Source: an uncultured Kordiimonas sp.
GTDB lineage: Bacteria > Pseudomonadota > Alphaproteobacteria > Sphingomonadales > Kordiimonadaceae
Reading direction: 5' to 3'
Assembly (NCBI GenBank): GCA_947492375.1
Contig: CANLMI010000001.1
Coordinates: forward strand, 930,001-994,000
DNA: 64,000 nt
How positions within the stretch are numbered: the stretch's first letter is position 1; each line of letters opens with the position of its first letter. Both the position numbers and the translations under genes were made by a program. Positions 1-9,962 of the stretch are shown here, in pieces. The notes under the pieces were generated by a model, which searched no databases, had not been told where the DNA came from, and worked only from the letters and a program-made list of their open reading frames with translations.

Positions 1-1540
1 TGGTGTCAGTATTTGTTGCAAAAATATTAAAACCGCCAGAAACACTACGGCCAAATAAATATGGCTCGGTAAAGTCCAAATTAACACTTTGTTGAAAGCT
101 TGATAACTGAGTGGAAAGTCCAAGAGACTGCCCTCGCCCTAGAAGGTTTCTTTGACGTATTGAAGCGTTAAAAATAAAGTTTTGTACGCTTGAAAAGCCT
201 GCACCAAGGTTTAATTCACCAGTTGCCTGTTCTTCAATACCAACATCTAAAACAAGCCGATCAGGTGTAGAGCCCGGTAATTGCTCAATTTCGATTTCGC
301 GGAAAAAACTAAGCCGGCGTAGACGGTTTTCGGATCGGTTCACAAGCGCTGAATTGAAGGCATCCCCTTCTTGCAGGCGGAGTTCACGGCGAACAACTTT
401 ATCGAGCGTTGTAACATTACCATGAATACGAATGCGTTCTACATAAACGCGCGGTGCATCCAATACTCTGAATGTAATACCAATCGATCTATCTTCACGG
501 TTACGATCAATCCGCGGCCGGATATCAACAAAAGCATACCCCAGCAAACCTGCCGCATTTGTTAAAGCCTCAATAGTTTGTTCAATTGCTTCGGCATTAT
601 ATGTCTGCCCTTTGCGCATCAAGAGAAAAGCTTCAAACAGAATTGGGTCTACATCACGAATTTCACTATCGACAGAAATATCACCAAATTGATATACTTC
701 CCCTTCTTCGACCGTAAAGGTAACAAAAAAGTCTTCGCGGTCCGGTGTTAATTCGGAAATGGCTGATACAACACGAAAATCTGCATATCCTTCATTCAGA
801 TAAAACTGTCGTAGAACCTGTTGATCATATGCCTGACGATCAGGATCAAAAGTATCATTCGAGCCAAAAATTTTCCACCAACGTGACTCTTTGGTCGCGA
901 GTACATCTTTCAGGTCGCCGTCGCTATATTGCTGGTTTCCAATGAAATTGATCTTACTGATCCGAGTTTTCGGGCCTTCTTGAATCTCGAACAAAACATC
1001 AACACGGTTCTGTTCTAGTTGAACCACTTTTGGTTCAATAATAGCTGCAAACCGGCCAGAATTTCTATAGAGCGCCAAAATTCGCTCCACATCAGCCCGA
1101 ACCTTCGCGCGTGTAAATATTGTCCGTGGGCGTAAACGCACTTCTTCCAGAAGTTCCTCACGGTCCAATCGCTTATTACCTTCAAAAACTACGCGGTTAA
1201 TGATTGGGTTTTCGACAACCTTAATAATAAGCGTGCCTTGTTGCTCGAGTATTTCAACATCCGCAAACAACCCCGTTGCAAAAAGATTTTTTGTGCTTTC
1301 ATTAATTTTAGCGAAATCAAATGGATCACCAGACCTAATAGTGAGGTAAGAAGCAACCGTTTCCGGCTCCACACGCTCACTGCCAATTACAGAAATTTGC
1401 CGGATTGTTGGTAACGCTTGCTCTTGTCCACCAGCAGGTTGCTGTGCAGAAACTAGACTGGTGTTCAAAGCCCCGAAAACGATTGAAGTACAAGCAACAA
1501 CAACCAGATAGAAATAATTTAACCGCAAAACTTTGCTCAC
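1..1540 (-). CDS. bamA: Outer membrane protein assembly factor BamA (3' end cut by window edge)
   Basis: BamA is the central subunit of the beta-barrel assembly machine in the outer membrane. About 513 N-terminal residues lie in the window. The frame opens with GTG at 1540; no ATG occurs between it and the in-frame stop near 1573. It starts with a signal peptide (hydrophobic run YFYLVVVAC, probable cleavage after VSA near residue 32), followed by POTRA-type repeats. At the window edge it enters the barrel, with the typical stretch RNLLGRGQ followed by a FTEPYLFG-like segment. The rest of the barrel is missing because the window ends. It sits directly downstream of rseP on the same strand, a conserved envelope-biogenesis order. 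Identity is confident; the start codon is less so because it is GTG. Confidence 0.93.
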   Translation of the reverse strand, partial: MSKVLRLNYFYLVVVACTSIVFGALNTSLVSAQQPAGGQEQALPTIRQISVIGSERVEPETVASYLTIRSGDPFDFAKINESTKNLFATGLFADVEILEQQGTLIIKVVENPIINRVVFEGNKRLDREELLEEVRLRPRTIFTRAKVRADVERILALYRNSGRFAAIIEPKVVQLEQNRVDVLFEIQEGPKTRISKINFIGNQQYSDGDLKDVLATKESRWWKIFGSNDTFDPDRQAYDQQVLRQFYLNEGYADFRVVSAISELTPDREDFFVTFTVEEGEVYQFGDISVDSEIRDVDPILFEAFLLMRKGQTYNAEAIEQTIEALTNAAGLLGYAFVDIRPRIDRNREDRSIGITFRVLDAPRVYVERIRIHGNVTTLDKVVRRELRLQEGDAFNSALVNRSENRLRRLSFFREIEIEQLPGSTPDRLVLDVGIEEQATGELNLGAGFSSVQNFIFNASIRQRNLLGRGQSLGLSTQLSSFQQSVNLDFTEPYLFGRSVSGGFNIFATNTDT

Positions 1541-1617
1541 TCTAATTATCAGTATACGTGCATTCGTATATTAAAAGTATAAATGCTCGTATAAACTATG
1601 TCCCGCCAGCAACTTAC

Positions 1618-2727
1618 CTATAGCACGATAGATTGCAAGTCATTCAGTGTTACAAACACCATAAAAATCAACATTAACGCCATTCCGGCGATATATCCCA
1701 CTTCCTGCGCCCGTTTTTGAAGCGGTGAACCCTTAATTGCTTCAACTAAATAAAACATCAGATGCCCACCGTCCAACACTGGAATCGGCAATAAATTTAC
1801 AATCCCCAGATTTATAGAAATCAATGCCAAGAATATAATAAAGTTCTGAAGTCCACGGCTCGCGGCTTCACCTGTCATTGTTGCGATTCGTACTGGTCCT
1901 CCCAGCTCTTTTACAGAGCGCAGGCCAACAATAATCTGGCCTGTTGTCGTAAAGATAGTACTTATAAGAGTACCAGTTTGACGTGCTCCTTCAGACAACG
2001 CACCAACAGGCCCTAGTTCTAGCCTCGTGCTTGGCCCGGATGTAACACCCAACACACCGTATGGGTAACGATTATCAAACCGATCTTCGAGATATGCTGT
2101 ATCAAGAATAACTTCTTGATCAAAAATTTCACCATTCCGTTCAATCTTTATAGATATCGGCTGATTAGGATATAGCCGAACAATCGGCGAAATATCTGTA
2201 AACCGCTTAACCTCTGTGCCATTCACTTCCAGAATACGATCATCTTGAAGTAAACCAGCCTTGTCAGCAGCCGATTCTTCCGCAACAGAACTTATCACCG
2301 GTTCTGAATATGATGTACCATACACAAAATAAAAACCCGCAAATACAATGATTGCGGCCAAAAGATTAATTCCCGGACCTGCAAATACAACTAAAGCACG
2401 TTGCCACACTGGTTTAAAATGAAAACATTCAGATTTTTCTTCATCCGACAACTCGTTTACCGAACTATCTGCATTGCTTGCACCGGATGCATCACCAAAA
2501 AATTTTACGTACCCACCAAGCGGCAGGGCGCATATTTTCCAACGAACACCGCGCTTGTCCGTCCAACCAACAAGTTCTTTACCAAAACCAATCGCGAAAG
2601 AGTCGATACGCACACCAAACAAGCGCGCAACACTATAATGTCCCCACTCGTGGATAAAAACCAAAATACTAAACCCTCCGATAAACGATAAAATCGTTAG
2701 GATGATACCTGGGGCTTCACTGTCCAT
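1618..2727 (-). CDS. rseP: RIP metalloprotease RseP (site-2 protease)
   Basis: This is an inner-membrane zinc protease that cleaves anti-sigma factors and remnant signal peptides within the membrane. The 369-residue protein has the zinc motif HEWGH at residues 26-30 in the first membrane helix and the second active-site motif VLDGGH near residue 315. A single PDZ-like region lies roughly at residues 120-215 between them. At this length it belongs to the shorter single-PDZ form; the E. coli protein of about 450 residues has two PDZ domains. It lies 28 bp downstream of dxr and 77 bp upstream of bamA, so it is probably in the same transcription unit. Confidence 0.95.
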   Translation of the reverse strand: MDSEAPGIILTILSFIGGFSILVFIHEWGHYSVARLFGVRIDSFAIGFGKELVGWTDKRGVRWKICALPLGGYVKFFGDASGASNADSSVNELSDEEKSECFHFKPVWQRALVVFAGPGINLLAAIIVFAGFYFVYGTSYSEPVISSVAEESAADKAGLLQDDRILEVNGTEVKRFTDISPIVRLYPNQPISIKIERNGEIFDQEVILDTAYLEDRFDNRYPYGVLGVTSGPSTRLELGPVGALSEGARQTGTLISTIFTTTGQIIVGLRSVKELGGPVRIATMTGEAASRGLQNFIIFLALISINLGIVNLLPIPVLDGGHLMFYLVEAIKGSPLQKRAQEVGYIAGMALMLIFMVFVTLNDLQSIVL

Positions 2728-2754
2728 CTTAATTAATACTCTTTCTTATTCACG

Positions 2755-3915
2755 TTACAGGCTATGTATAACTGATGTTGCCAGTATTCTTGCCTGCTCG
2801 TCAATTTCATACACATTTGCGACGGAATGTGGCGCTTTCATGTCAAACTTTGTTAATACTTCTTCTACAACCGAGGCTATATCAAGAAATCTGATCTTTC
2901 TATCAAGAAATGCGGCAACTGCAACTTCATTGGCCGCATTCAATGCCGCAGGCCTACTACCTCCGCTTAATAAGCTCTGACGCGCGAGCGCCAGGCAGCG
3001 AAATTTCTCAAAATCAGGATCGTTAAAAGTTAGCTTTTGCAGTTTTGCAAAATCCAACCGCATCGCCTTGGTTGGCAACCGATTAGGCCAATCCAAGCAA
3101 TAGGAAATTGGTGTTCGCATATCAGGTGAACCCATCTGGGCTAAAACACTTCCGTCAACATATTCCACCATCGAATGAATTACCGATTGCGGATGCACGA
3201 TCACATCAATTTGCTGCCGTTCAACAGGAAAAAGGTAATAGGCTTCGATCATCTCAAGGCCTTTATTCATCATGGTTGCCGAATCAACAGATATTTTCGC
3301 CCCCATATCCCAGTTAGGATGTGCGACGGCTTGCTCTGGTGTAACTTTCTCTAAGTCACACAGGTCTGTATGCAAAAATGGCCCCCCAGACGCTGTCAGG
3401 ATAATCCGGTTAACATGATGCGCCCGTTCCTGATCAAACACCTGAAAGACCGCATTATGTTCAGAATCAACAGGAAGCAATTTCGCGTTATGTCGCTGAA
3501 CTTCCTCAAGCATAAGATCACCAGCACAAACAAGGCACTCTTTATTTGCTAAAGCAATTGTCGCGCCGCGCCTGATTGCCGTTAATGTTGGCTTTAAACC
3601 AGCAGCACCGACAATAGCAGACATGACAACATCACTATCAGCTTGCGCAACTGCACAAATTCCTGTTTCACCAGCCAATACTTCGATCGAGGTTCCTGAT
3701 AAAGCGTTTTTCAATTCATTATATAATGCTTCATCACCAATAGCCGCGTATTGAGCCCCCAGGCATTTTGCAAGCCTTGCGAGTTCGGTAACATTTCTAT
3801 TCGCGGTAAGCCCGACAACATCAAATTTGTCGCTATGCTGCATAATTAAATCAACCGTGCTTAAGCCTATTGACCCAGTAGCACCAAGAATTGAAATAGT
3901 ACGTTTGTCACCCAT
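2755..3915 (-). CDS. dxr: 1-deoxy-D-xylulose 5-phosphate reductoisomerase
   Basis: Dxr converts DXP to 2-C-methyl-D-erythritol 4-phosphate with NADPH, the second step of the MEP isoprenoid pathway in the cytosol. The 386-residue protein has the nucleotide-binding loop GATGSIG at residues 11-17. The metal and substrate segment LLPVDSEHNAVFQ and the flexible-loop/active-site segment SVDSATMMNKGLEMIEA are both present. Length is normal for the family (about 390-400). It starts 5 bp after the end of cdsA. Together with uppS and cdsA it puts isoprenoid-carrier and phospholipid precursor supply in one operon with bamA and rseP. Confidence 0.97.
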   Translation of the reverse strand: MGDKRTISILGATGSIGLSTVDLIMQHSDKFDVVGLTANRNVTELARLAKCLGAQYAAIGDEALYNELKNALSGTSIEVLAGETGICAVAQADSDVVMSAIVGAAGLKPTLTAIRRGATIALANKECLVCAGDLMLEEVQRHNAKLLPVDSEHNAVFQVFDQERAHHVNRIILTASGGPFLHTDLCDLEKVTPEQAVAHPNWDMGAKISVDSATMMNKGLEMIEAYYLFPVERQQIDVIVHPQSVIHSMVEYVDGSVLAQMGSPDMRTPISYCLDWPNRLPTKAMRLDFAKLQKLTFNDPDFEKFRCLALARQSLLSGGSRPAALNAANEVAVAAFLDRKIRFLDIASVVEEVLTKFDMKAPHSVANVYEIDEQARILATSVIHSL

Positions 3916-3920
3916 AGCAG

Positions 3921-4754
3921 CTAGCCCAAAGCAAAATACAGAGCGAGAGCCAAGGCAGAAAACGGCGCTGCTGATACAATTCCATCAACACGGTCCAGTA
4001 TTCCACCGTGGCCCGGAATTAGCTCTCCAGAATCTTTAATATCAAACCGTCGTTTGATTGCACTTTCATACAAATCGCCAATCTGAGCGACTACCGCAAC
4101 AACCCCGCCTAATATCCACGTTTTCCCAATATCGCCCCAGGAAAAAACCAAAGAAAACAAGTATGAAATAATCATGGCAAGCAAGATGCCACCGGCAAGC
4201 CCTGCCCAGGTTTTGTTCGGGCTAATTTTCGGGGATAGTTTAGGGCCACCAATACCTTTTCCAGCGAAATACCCTCCAACATCCATGGCCCAAACATTCA
4301 AAAATATCCATAAAACCATAAGACCGTAATCATCAACCGACCTTAACCATGAGAGAGCAACTAATGCGCTGGACACATATGCACTGCCGAGAAAGGAATA
4401 ATAAAGCGTTTTATGTTTGTTTGATTTCGTTTTTACCGTCTCAATAAAAATACCAACCGCAAGTATGATACAGAGAACAATCACCAAAATCATCGGATTG
4501 GATAAAATCGCTTCGGATTTTGGTAATAGAACAAAAATCAGAGGGAATAAAACAACGGGCAATAGCGTAGCGACATCAACAAGTGGGTTTTGGCAGGATA
4601 CCATACGGTTCCACTCTAACATCATCAGCACCCCGCCTAATAATAACAGGCCGTAAAACCACCAACCGCCAAAATAGATCGCACCGATTACAGGTGGCAA
4701 AAGCGCCAATGCAGAAATAATCCGTTGAAGCAAATTTTTAGAAATGCCAGACAC
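3921..4754 (-). CDS. cdsA: Phosphatidate cytidylyltransferase
   Basis: CdsA makes CDP-diacylglycerol from phosphatidate and CTP in the inner membrane, feeding all phospholipid synthesis. The 277-residue protein is a polytopic membrane protein. The C-terminal family signature is clear: KRRFDIKDSGELIPGHGG followed by LDRVDG. An upstream SPKISPNKTWAG segment is also typical. The start is GTG at 4754, 7 bp after the uppS stop, with a weak AGGTG ribosome site inside the end of uppS. No in-frame ATG is close enough to replace it. Confidence 0.95.
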   Translation of the reverse strand: MSGISKNLLQRIISALALLPPVIGAIYFGGWWFYGLLLLGGVLMMLEWNRMVSCQNPLVDVATLLPVVLFPLIFVLLPKSEAILSNPMILVIVLCIILAVGIFIETVKTKSNKHKTLYYSFLGSAYVSSALVALSWLRSVDDYGLMVLWIFLNVWAMDVGGYFAGKGIGGPKLSPKISPNKTWAGLAGGILLAMIISYLFSLVFSWGDIGKTWILGGVVAVVAQIGDLYESAIKRRFDIKDSGELIPGHGGILDRVDGIVSAAPFSALALALYFALG

Positions 4755-4760
4755 TTTTAT

Positions 4761-5567
4761 TTACACCTGCTCTTTTGACAAAGTTTGGGCACTTACTTTG
4801 CTTTTTTCAGGGCGCGCACCAAACCGTCTGTCACGCCGCCCATATTCAGCCACGGCATCAAACAAATGCTGTTCGGTAAAATCAGGCCATAAAACATCTG
4901 TAAAATACAGTTCACTATAAGCAGCCTGCCAAAGCAGGAAATTAGAAAGCCTTTGTTCACCGCTGGTTCGCACTAATAAATCCGGGTCAGGTATCAAATG
5001 AGTTGAAAGCGCAGCCCCCAAGAGATCAGCAGAAATTTCATTTGGCCCTAATGTACCAGCAGCAACCTGATCAGCCAAACTTTTAACTGCGTTAATGATT
5101 TCCTGCCGGCTTCCATAATTTAACGCTATCACCAAATTCAAGCGGGTATTATTTTTCGTCAGTTCTTCAGCATCAATGATTAGCTGTTTTATTTCATTAT
5201 CCAGCGCTGAACGTTCGCCAATAACTCTCAGCCTAACATTCTCTTTATGAAGTTGTTTAATCTCACGCTTAAGGTAAAACCGCAGTAAGCCCATTAAATC
5301 ATGAACTTCGTCTTCTGGACGATTCCAATTTTCGGTTGAAAAAGCATAAAGCGTAAGAAATTCTACATCGCTTTTAATAGCGCCTGCAATCGCCTCTCTT
5401 ACTGCTTCAGAACCTTTTTTATGGCCGATTGAACGAGGAAGTTTACGGCTACTTGCCCAACGTCCATTACCATCCATAATTATGGCAATATGGCGCGGCA
5501 CACACAAGCTATTAACGGCTTGTGTGCTATCATTAATATCCACAGATGAAGGTCCATCTGTGGCCAT
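4761..5567 (-). CDS. uppS: Undecaprenyl diphosphate synthase (isoprenyl transferase)
   Basis: UppS adds isopentenyl units in cis to farnesyl diphosphate to make the C55 lipid carrier for peptidoglycan. The catalytic Asp is residue 32 in IIMDGNGRWASS. The C-terminal signature RTSGEQRLSNFLLWQAAYSE is complete. The 268-residue length includes a short N-terminal extension before the conserved core. It lies 2 bp after frr and 7 bp before cdsA, so translation is likely coupled. Confidence 0.96.
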   Translation of the reverse strand: MATDGPSSVDINDSTQAVNSLCVPRHIAIIMDGNGRWASSRKLPRSIGHKKGSEAVREAIAGAIKSDVEFLTLYAFSTENWNRPEDEVHDLMGLLRFYLKREIKQLHKENVRLRVIGERSALDNEIKQLIIDAEELTKNNTRLNLVIALNYGSRQEIINAVKSLADQVAAGTLGPNEISADLLGAALSTHLIPDPDLLVRTSGEQRLSNFLLWQAAYSELYFTDVLWPDFTEQHLFDAVAEYGRRDRRFGARPEKSKVSAQTLSKEQV

Positions 5568-5569
5568 AT

Positions 5570-6130
5570 TTAGACCTGCATGATCTCGGCTTCTTTGGTC
5601 TGCAAAGCAGAATCCACATCGCCTACGAATTTATTAGTGAGTTCCTGAATTTCATCAGCATACATTTTGTGATCATCTTCACTGATCAACTTATCTTTTT
5701 CAGCTTTTTTGAGCTGATCCATACCGTCACGGCGAACATTTCGCACAGCAATACGCGCTTGCTCGGCGTATTTTGCAGCAATCTTTGCGAGCTCACGGCG
5801 GCGTTCTTCATTTAACTCGGGAATTGGAATACGAACAAGTTGGCCATCAAGCATGGGGTTTAAACCAAGGCCTGAATTTCTAATTGCTTTTTCAACAGCA
5901 GAAACATTTGCCTTATCCCAAACTTGCACAGAGAGCATACGGGCCTCAGGAACAGAAACTGTCCCAACTTGGTTAATCGGCATATTCGAGCCATAAACAT
6001 CAACCATCACAGGATCCAACAAACTTGTTGAGGCACGGCCAGTTCTTAGGCCAGCAAACTCTGACTTTAAAGCTTCATTGGCGCCTTTCATACGGCGTTC
6101 AATGTCATCTAAATCAATATCTTCACTCAT
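5570..6130 (-). CDS. frr: Ribosome recycling factor
   Basis: RRF splits post-termination ribosomes together with EF-G. The 186-residue length is standard. Diagnostic segments are LRTGRAS near residue 28, the central [15 protein letters not shown] stretch and the C-terminal DELIQ-like helix ([10 protein letters not shown]). It sits between pyrH and uppS in the conserved alphaproteobacterial order, 67 bp downstream of pyrH. Confidence 0.97.
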   Translation of the reverse strand: MSEDIDLDDIERRMKGANEALKSEFAGLRTGRASTSLLDPVMVDVYGSNMPINQVGTVSVPEARMLSVQVWDKANVSAVEKAIRNSGLGLNPMLDGQLVRIPIPELNEERRRELAKIAAKYAEQARIAVRNVRRDGMDQLKKAEKDKLISEDDHKMYADEIQELTNKFVGDVDSALQTKEAEIMQV

Positions 6131-6197
6131 TTTGTGTCCCCGAATTTATCTTCGAATATCTAATCATACCATTGTCATGTAGAGCACAGCTTCATTC

Positions 6198-6929
6198 TTA
6201 TGAAGCGTCGCTTTCTTTGACAATTGTGCAAATACCTTGTCCTTTTAACATATCCAACAAGCCATTTTCCGTATGAATTGAAAATACGACGATTGGAATA
6301 TTATTTTCGCGGCTCAAAGAAATTGCTGATGCATCCATCACTTTCAAATCCTGACGCAACACATCCATATATGTAAGTTCGTCATACCGAACAGCATTTG
6401 GATCAGTTTTGGGATCAGCGTTATATACGCCGTCAACCTGCGTACCCTTCAAAAGAGCATTACAGTTCATTTCAGCGGCTCTGAGAGCGGCTGCAGTATC
6501 TGTTGTAAAAAACGGATTACCTGTGCCTGCCGCAAAAATCACAACACGGCCTTTTTCAAGGTGGCGGATTGCCCGGCGACGAATATAAGGTTCGCTAACA
6601 TTTGCCATAGGGATGGCAGAAAGCACACGCGTATCAATGCCTTGTTGCTCAAGGCCATTTTGCATAGCTAGTGCGTTCATCACAGTCGCCAGCATCCCCA
6701 TATGGTCTGCTGTTGTACGGTCAATACCTTGCGCTGCACCTTTCAGGCCCCGGAAAATATTCCCGCCGCCACAAACAACACAAACTTCAGTGCCAATTTC
6801 AGTTGCTTGCTTGATGGCCGTCGATACGCGTTCAACAGTATCAGGGTCAATGCCAAATGCACCATCCCCCATAAGGGCCTCGCCAGATAATTTCAAAAGA
6901 ACACGTTTGTATTTAGGCTCTGATGGCAT
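6198..6929 (-). CDS. pyrH: UMP kinase
   Basis: PyrH phosphorylates UMP to UDP and is a hexameric amino-acid-kinase-family enzyme. The protein of 243 residues begins [20 protein letters not shown] chose 6929 because the family begins immediately before the [10 protein letters not shown] core; an ATG 30 bases upstream (6959) would add ten residues of no family similarity. The glycine-rich GGGNIFRG loop and the [12 protein letters not shown] segment are intact. About 190 bp separate it from tsf, with the tsf terminator between, so it probably has its own promoter in 6930-7064. Confidence 0.95.
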   Translation of the reverse strand: MPSEPKYKRVLLKLSGEALMGDGAFGIDPDTVERVSTAIKQATEIGTEVCVVCGGGNIFRGLKGAAQGIDRTTADHMGMLATVMNALAMQNGLEQQGIDTRVLSAIPMANVSEPYIRRRAIRHLEKGRVVIFAAGTGNPFFTTDTAAALRAAEMNCNALLKGTQVDGVYNADPKTDPNAVRYDELTYMDVLRQDLKVMDASAISLSRENNIPIVVFSIHTENGLLDMLKGQGICTIVKESDAS

Positions 6930-7064
6930 ATCAGCTACTACTCCCCTTTTATGAATCAACGTTCCAGTTTGGCCAATTTGCGGCAGCTTATCGCCTCAAG
7001 GCACAAATAGCTATGATCATTTTGACTAATTTATGTTGTTTTTGCGCCAAATCTGAAATTGGCA

Positions 7065-7103
7065 CAAAAAAACCCGGAACCTCATACAAGAATTCCGAGT
7101 TTT
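7065..7103 (-). terminator. Rho-independent terminator of rpsB-tsf
   Basis: On the minus strand AACTCGGAA (7101-7093) pairs with TTCCGGGTT (7079-7071), with one G-U pair and a 13-nt loop, followed by seven or more T. It begins about 20 bp after the tsf stop codon. Confidence 0.85.
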
Positions 7104-7121
7104 GATGATTAAAATTTTGCT

Positions 7122-8048
7122 CTATGCGCCAGAAACAGCAGCAACCTCAGCAGCAAAATCTTCTTCTTTTTTCTCTAGGCCATCGCCCATTTCCATACGA
7201 ACGAAACTTGTTAGTTCGATTGAAGTGCCAGCGTCTTTTGCTGCTTTCTCAATTACCTTACCAACTTTTGTTTCACCGTCGATTACAAATACCTGCTCAA
7301 GAAGAACAACTTCTTCGTAGTATTTACGCATGCGGCCAACGATCATTTTCTCAATGATGTTTTCTGGCTTGCCAGATTCGCGTGCTTTATCGATTTGAAC
7401 TTGTTTTTCACGCTCAACAAGCGTTGGATCAAGGTCATCAGTGTTAAGTGACGCTGGGTTTGCGGCAGCAATATGCATCGCAAGCTGTTTACCAAGCGGT
7501 GCCAAAACATCTTCGCCAGCATCTGATGTAAGACCAACAAGAACAGCAATCTTACCCATGCTATCAGCAGCAGCCCCGTGAAGGTAAGCGGCAACCATAC
7601 CTTTTTCAACTTCAACAGTTGCAGCACGGCGAATGTTCATGTTTTCGCCAATAGTAGCAATGTTGTCTGTAAGCGTATCAGCAACAGTTTTGTCTGAACC
7701 AGGGAACGCAGCAGCTTTGATCGCATCAACGTCTGTACCAGTGGTAAAGACAACATCAGCCAGTCCAGAAACAAAACCTTGGAACTGTTCGTTACGTGCA
7801 ACGAAATCAGTTTCAGAATTCACTTCAACCACAACACCTTTTGTGCCATCAACTTTAAAGCCAACAAGGCCCTCAGCAGCAACACGGCCAGATTTCTTTG
7901 CAGCAGCAGAAAGGCCCTTTGTGCGAAGCCAGTCCATTGCAGCTTCAACATTGCCGTCAGCTTCAGCAAGTGCTTTTTTACAGTCCATCATACCTGCGCC
8001 AGATTTTTCGCGAAGGTCCTTAACGAGAGCGGCAGTAATTTGTGCCAT
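7122..8048 (-). CDS. tsf: Translation elongation factor Ts
   Basis: EF-Ts exchanges GDP for GTP on EF-Tu. The 308-residue protein opens with the family N-terminal UBA-like domain ([16 protein letters not shown], about residues 10-26). It carries the TDFVARN segment that contacts EF-Tu near residue 80, followed by the dimerisation domain. It is 93 bp downstream of rpsB, the near-universal bacterial pairing. The pair ends at the terminator at 7065-7103. Confidence 0.97.
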   Translation of the reverse strand: MAQITAALVKDLREKSGAGMMDCKKALAEADGNVEAAMDWLRTKGLSAAAKKSGRVAAEGLVGFKVDGTKGVVVEVNSETDFVARNEQFQGFVSGLADVVFTTGTDVDAIKAAAFPGSDKTVADTLTDNIATIGENMNIRRAATVEVEKGMVAAYLHGAAADSMGKIAVLVGLTSDAGEDVLAPLGKQLAMHIAAANPASLNTDDLDPTLVEREKQVQIDKARESGKPENIIEKMIVGRMRKYYEEVVLLEQVFVIDGETKVGKVIEKAAKDAGTSIELTSFVRMEMGDGLEKKEEDFAAEVAAVSGA

Positions 8049-8141
8049 TGGATATCTCCTTGAGGTATCTCAAAAATAAATTGAAGATAGGTTTTGGACT
8101 AGAAGTTAAAGCCCTCTAATCCAAAACGCTCGACTATGAAA

Positions 8142-8948
8142 TTATTCTTTTGCTTCTGCTTCTGCAGCTGGTGCTTCTTCAACAGCAGCTTCTGCGGCCG
8201 GGGCAACTGCTTCTTCAACAGGTGCAGCAGTTGCACCAAGGTCAACACCTTGTGCAGCAAGATCAGCTTGAATGCCGTCAAGAACAGCTTCAGCAACAAG
8301 ATCACAGTACAGGCGGATAGCGCGTGTCGCATCATCGTTACCAGGTACTGGGAAATCGATACCTTCTGGCTTAGAATTCGTATCAAGAACACCAATTACC
8401 GGGATACCAAGACGGCGGGCTTCTGCAATTGCAAGGTCGTCGCGAAGAGTATCAGCAACAAAAATAATGTCTGGTAGACCACCCATGTCCTGAATACCAC
8501 CAAGAGAAAGTTCAAGCTTGTCGCGCTGGCGAGTAAGCTGAAGTGTTTCTTTCTTAGTAAGACCAGTGTGCTCTTGGCCAAGACGCTCATCAAGCTGCTT
8601 AAGGCGTTTGATAGACTGAGAAATTGTCTGCCAGTTTGTAAGCATACCACCAAGCCAGCGGTGATTCACATAATATTGACCGCAGCGTTTCGCAGCGTCA
8701 GCAATGATTGGTGATGCTTGGCGCTTTGTACCAACGAAAAGAACACGACCACCGCCAGATACAACGTCACGAACAGCTTGTAGCGCACGTGTGAAATATG
8801 GAACAGTTTGTGAAAGGTCGATAATGTGAACACCATTACGGTCGCCAAAAATGAACGGAGCCATTTTAGGATTCCAACGGTGTGTTTGGTGACCAAAGTG
8901 AACGCCAGCTTCTAAAAGCGCGCGCATATCAACGACAGGCATTGCCAT
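8142..8948 (-). CDS. rpsB: 30S ribosomal protein S2
   Basis: S2 binds the back of the 30S head-body junction. The 268-residue protein begins with the expected [20 protein letters not shown] core. It ends in an alanine/glutamate-rich tail of about 35 residues ([17 protein letters not shown]), a low-complexity extension often seen in alphaproteobacterial S2. The ribosome site AAAGGAG lies about 8 bases before the ATG. Upstream is a structured leader (8964-9053) and a good promoter (9069-9097). Confidence 0.97.
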   Translation of the reverse strand: MAMPVVDMRALLEAGVHFGHQTHRWNPKMAPFIFGDRNGVHIIDLSQTVPYFTRALQAVRDVVSGGGRVLFVGTKRQASPIIADAAKRCGQYYVNHRWLGGMLTNWQTISQSIKRLKQLDERLGQEHTGLTKKETLQLTRQRDKLELSLGGIQDMGGLPDIIFVADTLRDDLAIAEARRLGIPVIGVLDTNSKPEGIDFPVPGNDDATRAIRLYCDLVAEAVLDGIQADLAAQGVDLGATAAPVEEAVAPAAEAAVEEAPAAEAEAKE

Positions 8949-8963
8949 GATTGTTTCTCCTTT

Positions 8964-9053
8964 ACCGGTTATGCCTCCGCGAGTTGCGTTTCAAATCATC
9001 TCTGAAACACCGGTTGGACAAAACTGGAATTTGCCAGCATGGCCGAACTCGCG
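8964..9053 (-). promoter_or_regulatory. Structured 5' leader of rpsB-tsf, candidate S2 autoregulatory site
   Basis: Read on minus, CGCGAGTT (9053-9046) is the exact reverse complement of AACTCGCG (8985-8978), closing a loop of about 60 nt. Inside it GTTTCA (9008-9003) pairs with TGAAAC (8993-8988). The self-complementary hexamer ACCGGT occurs twice (9014-9009 and 8969-8964). The second copy lies just before the AAAGGAG ribosome site, so alternative pairing could mask it. S2 autorepression of rpsB-tsf is known in E. coli; applying it here is inference. Confidence 0.6.
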
Positions 9054-9068
9054 TGTGAAGTTGGCGCT

Positions 9069-9097
9069 TCTTTAGTCCTCTAATTGCCAAAGATCAA
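9069..9097 (-). promoter_or_regulatory. Housekeeping promoter of rpsB-tsf
   Basis: On minus, TTGATC (9097-9092) and TAAAGA (9074-9069) are separated by exactly 17 bases. They stand about 120 bp upstream of the rpsB start, so the transcript would begin with the structured leader. No competing match is as good in the 170-bp gap. Confidence 0.65.
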
Positions 9098-9120
9098 GGA
9101 TTTTTCTTGAAAAACTGTAA

Positions 9121-9930
9121 TTATTTCGGCCGTTCCGTCATTAATTCGCGCTCGGTCGCGCTAACAGTGCCAAATTCGCGGTGATTTGTAATCGAAACCT
9201 CCGGCTTGCCATTATTTTGGTGAATAATCGGTAATGTTCGTACAACAGGCGTTTGCCGTGCCATACGAACGGCTTCTCTTGCTGTTTTCGCCCGTGCAAG
9301 TTTCATCAAGTTCATGCGCGTCGGGAACATCAAGGGCACTTTATCCGCTTCCCAGTTATTCAACAGGTCAGACGGATTAACCCAGCGATGCGAGATCGCT
9401 TCATTACCGTCATGCTTGGCTTTCTGTCCGTTATGGCGTGCGATATAAAAATAGGTATCAAATCGTTTCGGCAGGTTTTCTGGCGTTACCCAGTGAGCAA
9501 AGGGTTCCAGACTTTTTGTATCGAGCATAATGCCTTGTTTGATTAAAGCCTTGCGAAAACCATTCCCTCCTCCCCGTTTTGCCATCATTTTACCGCTTGT
9601 TGATAAATCAGCCTTACCCACTCCAACAACATTATTTGTTACAAGGCAAATCCCAACCTCTTCATAAAGTTCACGGAGCGCCGCGATTTTATAGGCGGTT
9701 TCACGGTTCATACGAATATCACTCACTTGACGGCGCCACCGCCAAAGTTTCATATCATCGCCGTCAACTTTGCCGCCCGGAAAGACAAAAGCGCCAGGGG
9801 CAAACCGCATGGTTTTGGCACGTTCCATCATCAGAACCTCCAAACCAGCCGATCCATCACGAACAATCAAAATCGATGCGGATGGAAGCGCCGGTGCGAT
9901 TGATCGCAGTTTATCATTATCACCAGCCAT
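9121..9930 (-). CDS. NUDIX hydrolase, NUDT19-like
   Basis: This is a NUDIX-fold phosphohydrolase of 269 residues. After the N-terminal strand (ASILIVRDG) comes MRFAPGAFVFPGGKVDGDD. The catalytic RELYEEVGI half of the box follows only after an insertion of about 30 residues. That split box is the layout of the NUDT19/RP2p subfamily, whose mammalian members act on CoA esters; the substrate here is unknown. It starts 33 bp after the dnaE stop on the same strand and is probably co-transcribed with it. Confidence 0.85.
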   Translation of the reverse strand: MAGDNDKLRSIAPALPSASILIVRDGSAGLEVLMMERAKTMRFAPGAFVFPGGKVDGDDMKLWRWRRQVSDIRMNRETAYKIAALRELYEEVGICLVTNNVVGVGKADLSTSGKMMAKRGGGNGFRKALIKQGIMLDTKSLEPFAHWVTPENLPKRFDTYFYIARHNGQKAKHDGNEAISHRWVNPSDLLNNWEADKVPLMFPTRMNLMKLARAKTAREAVRMARQTPVVRTLPIIHQNNGKPEVSITNHREFGTVSATERELMTERPK

Positions 9931-9962
9931 CTATTGACCTTCCATTCTCATAGCTTTGTACT

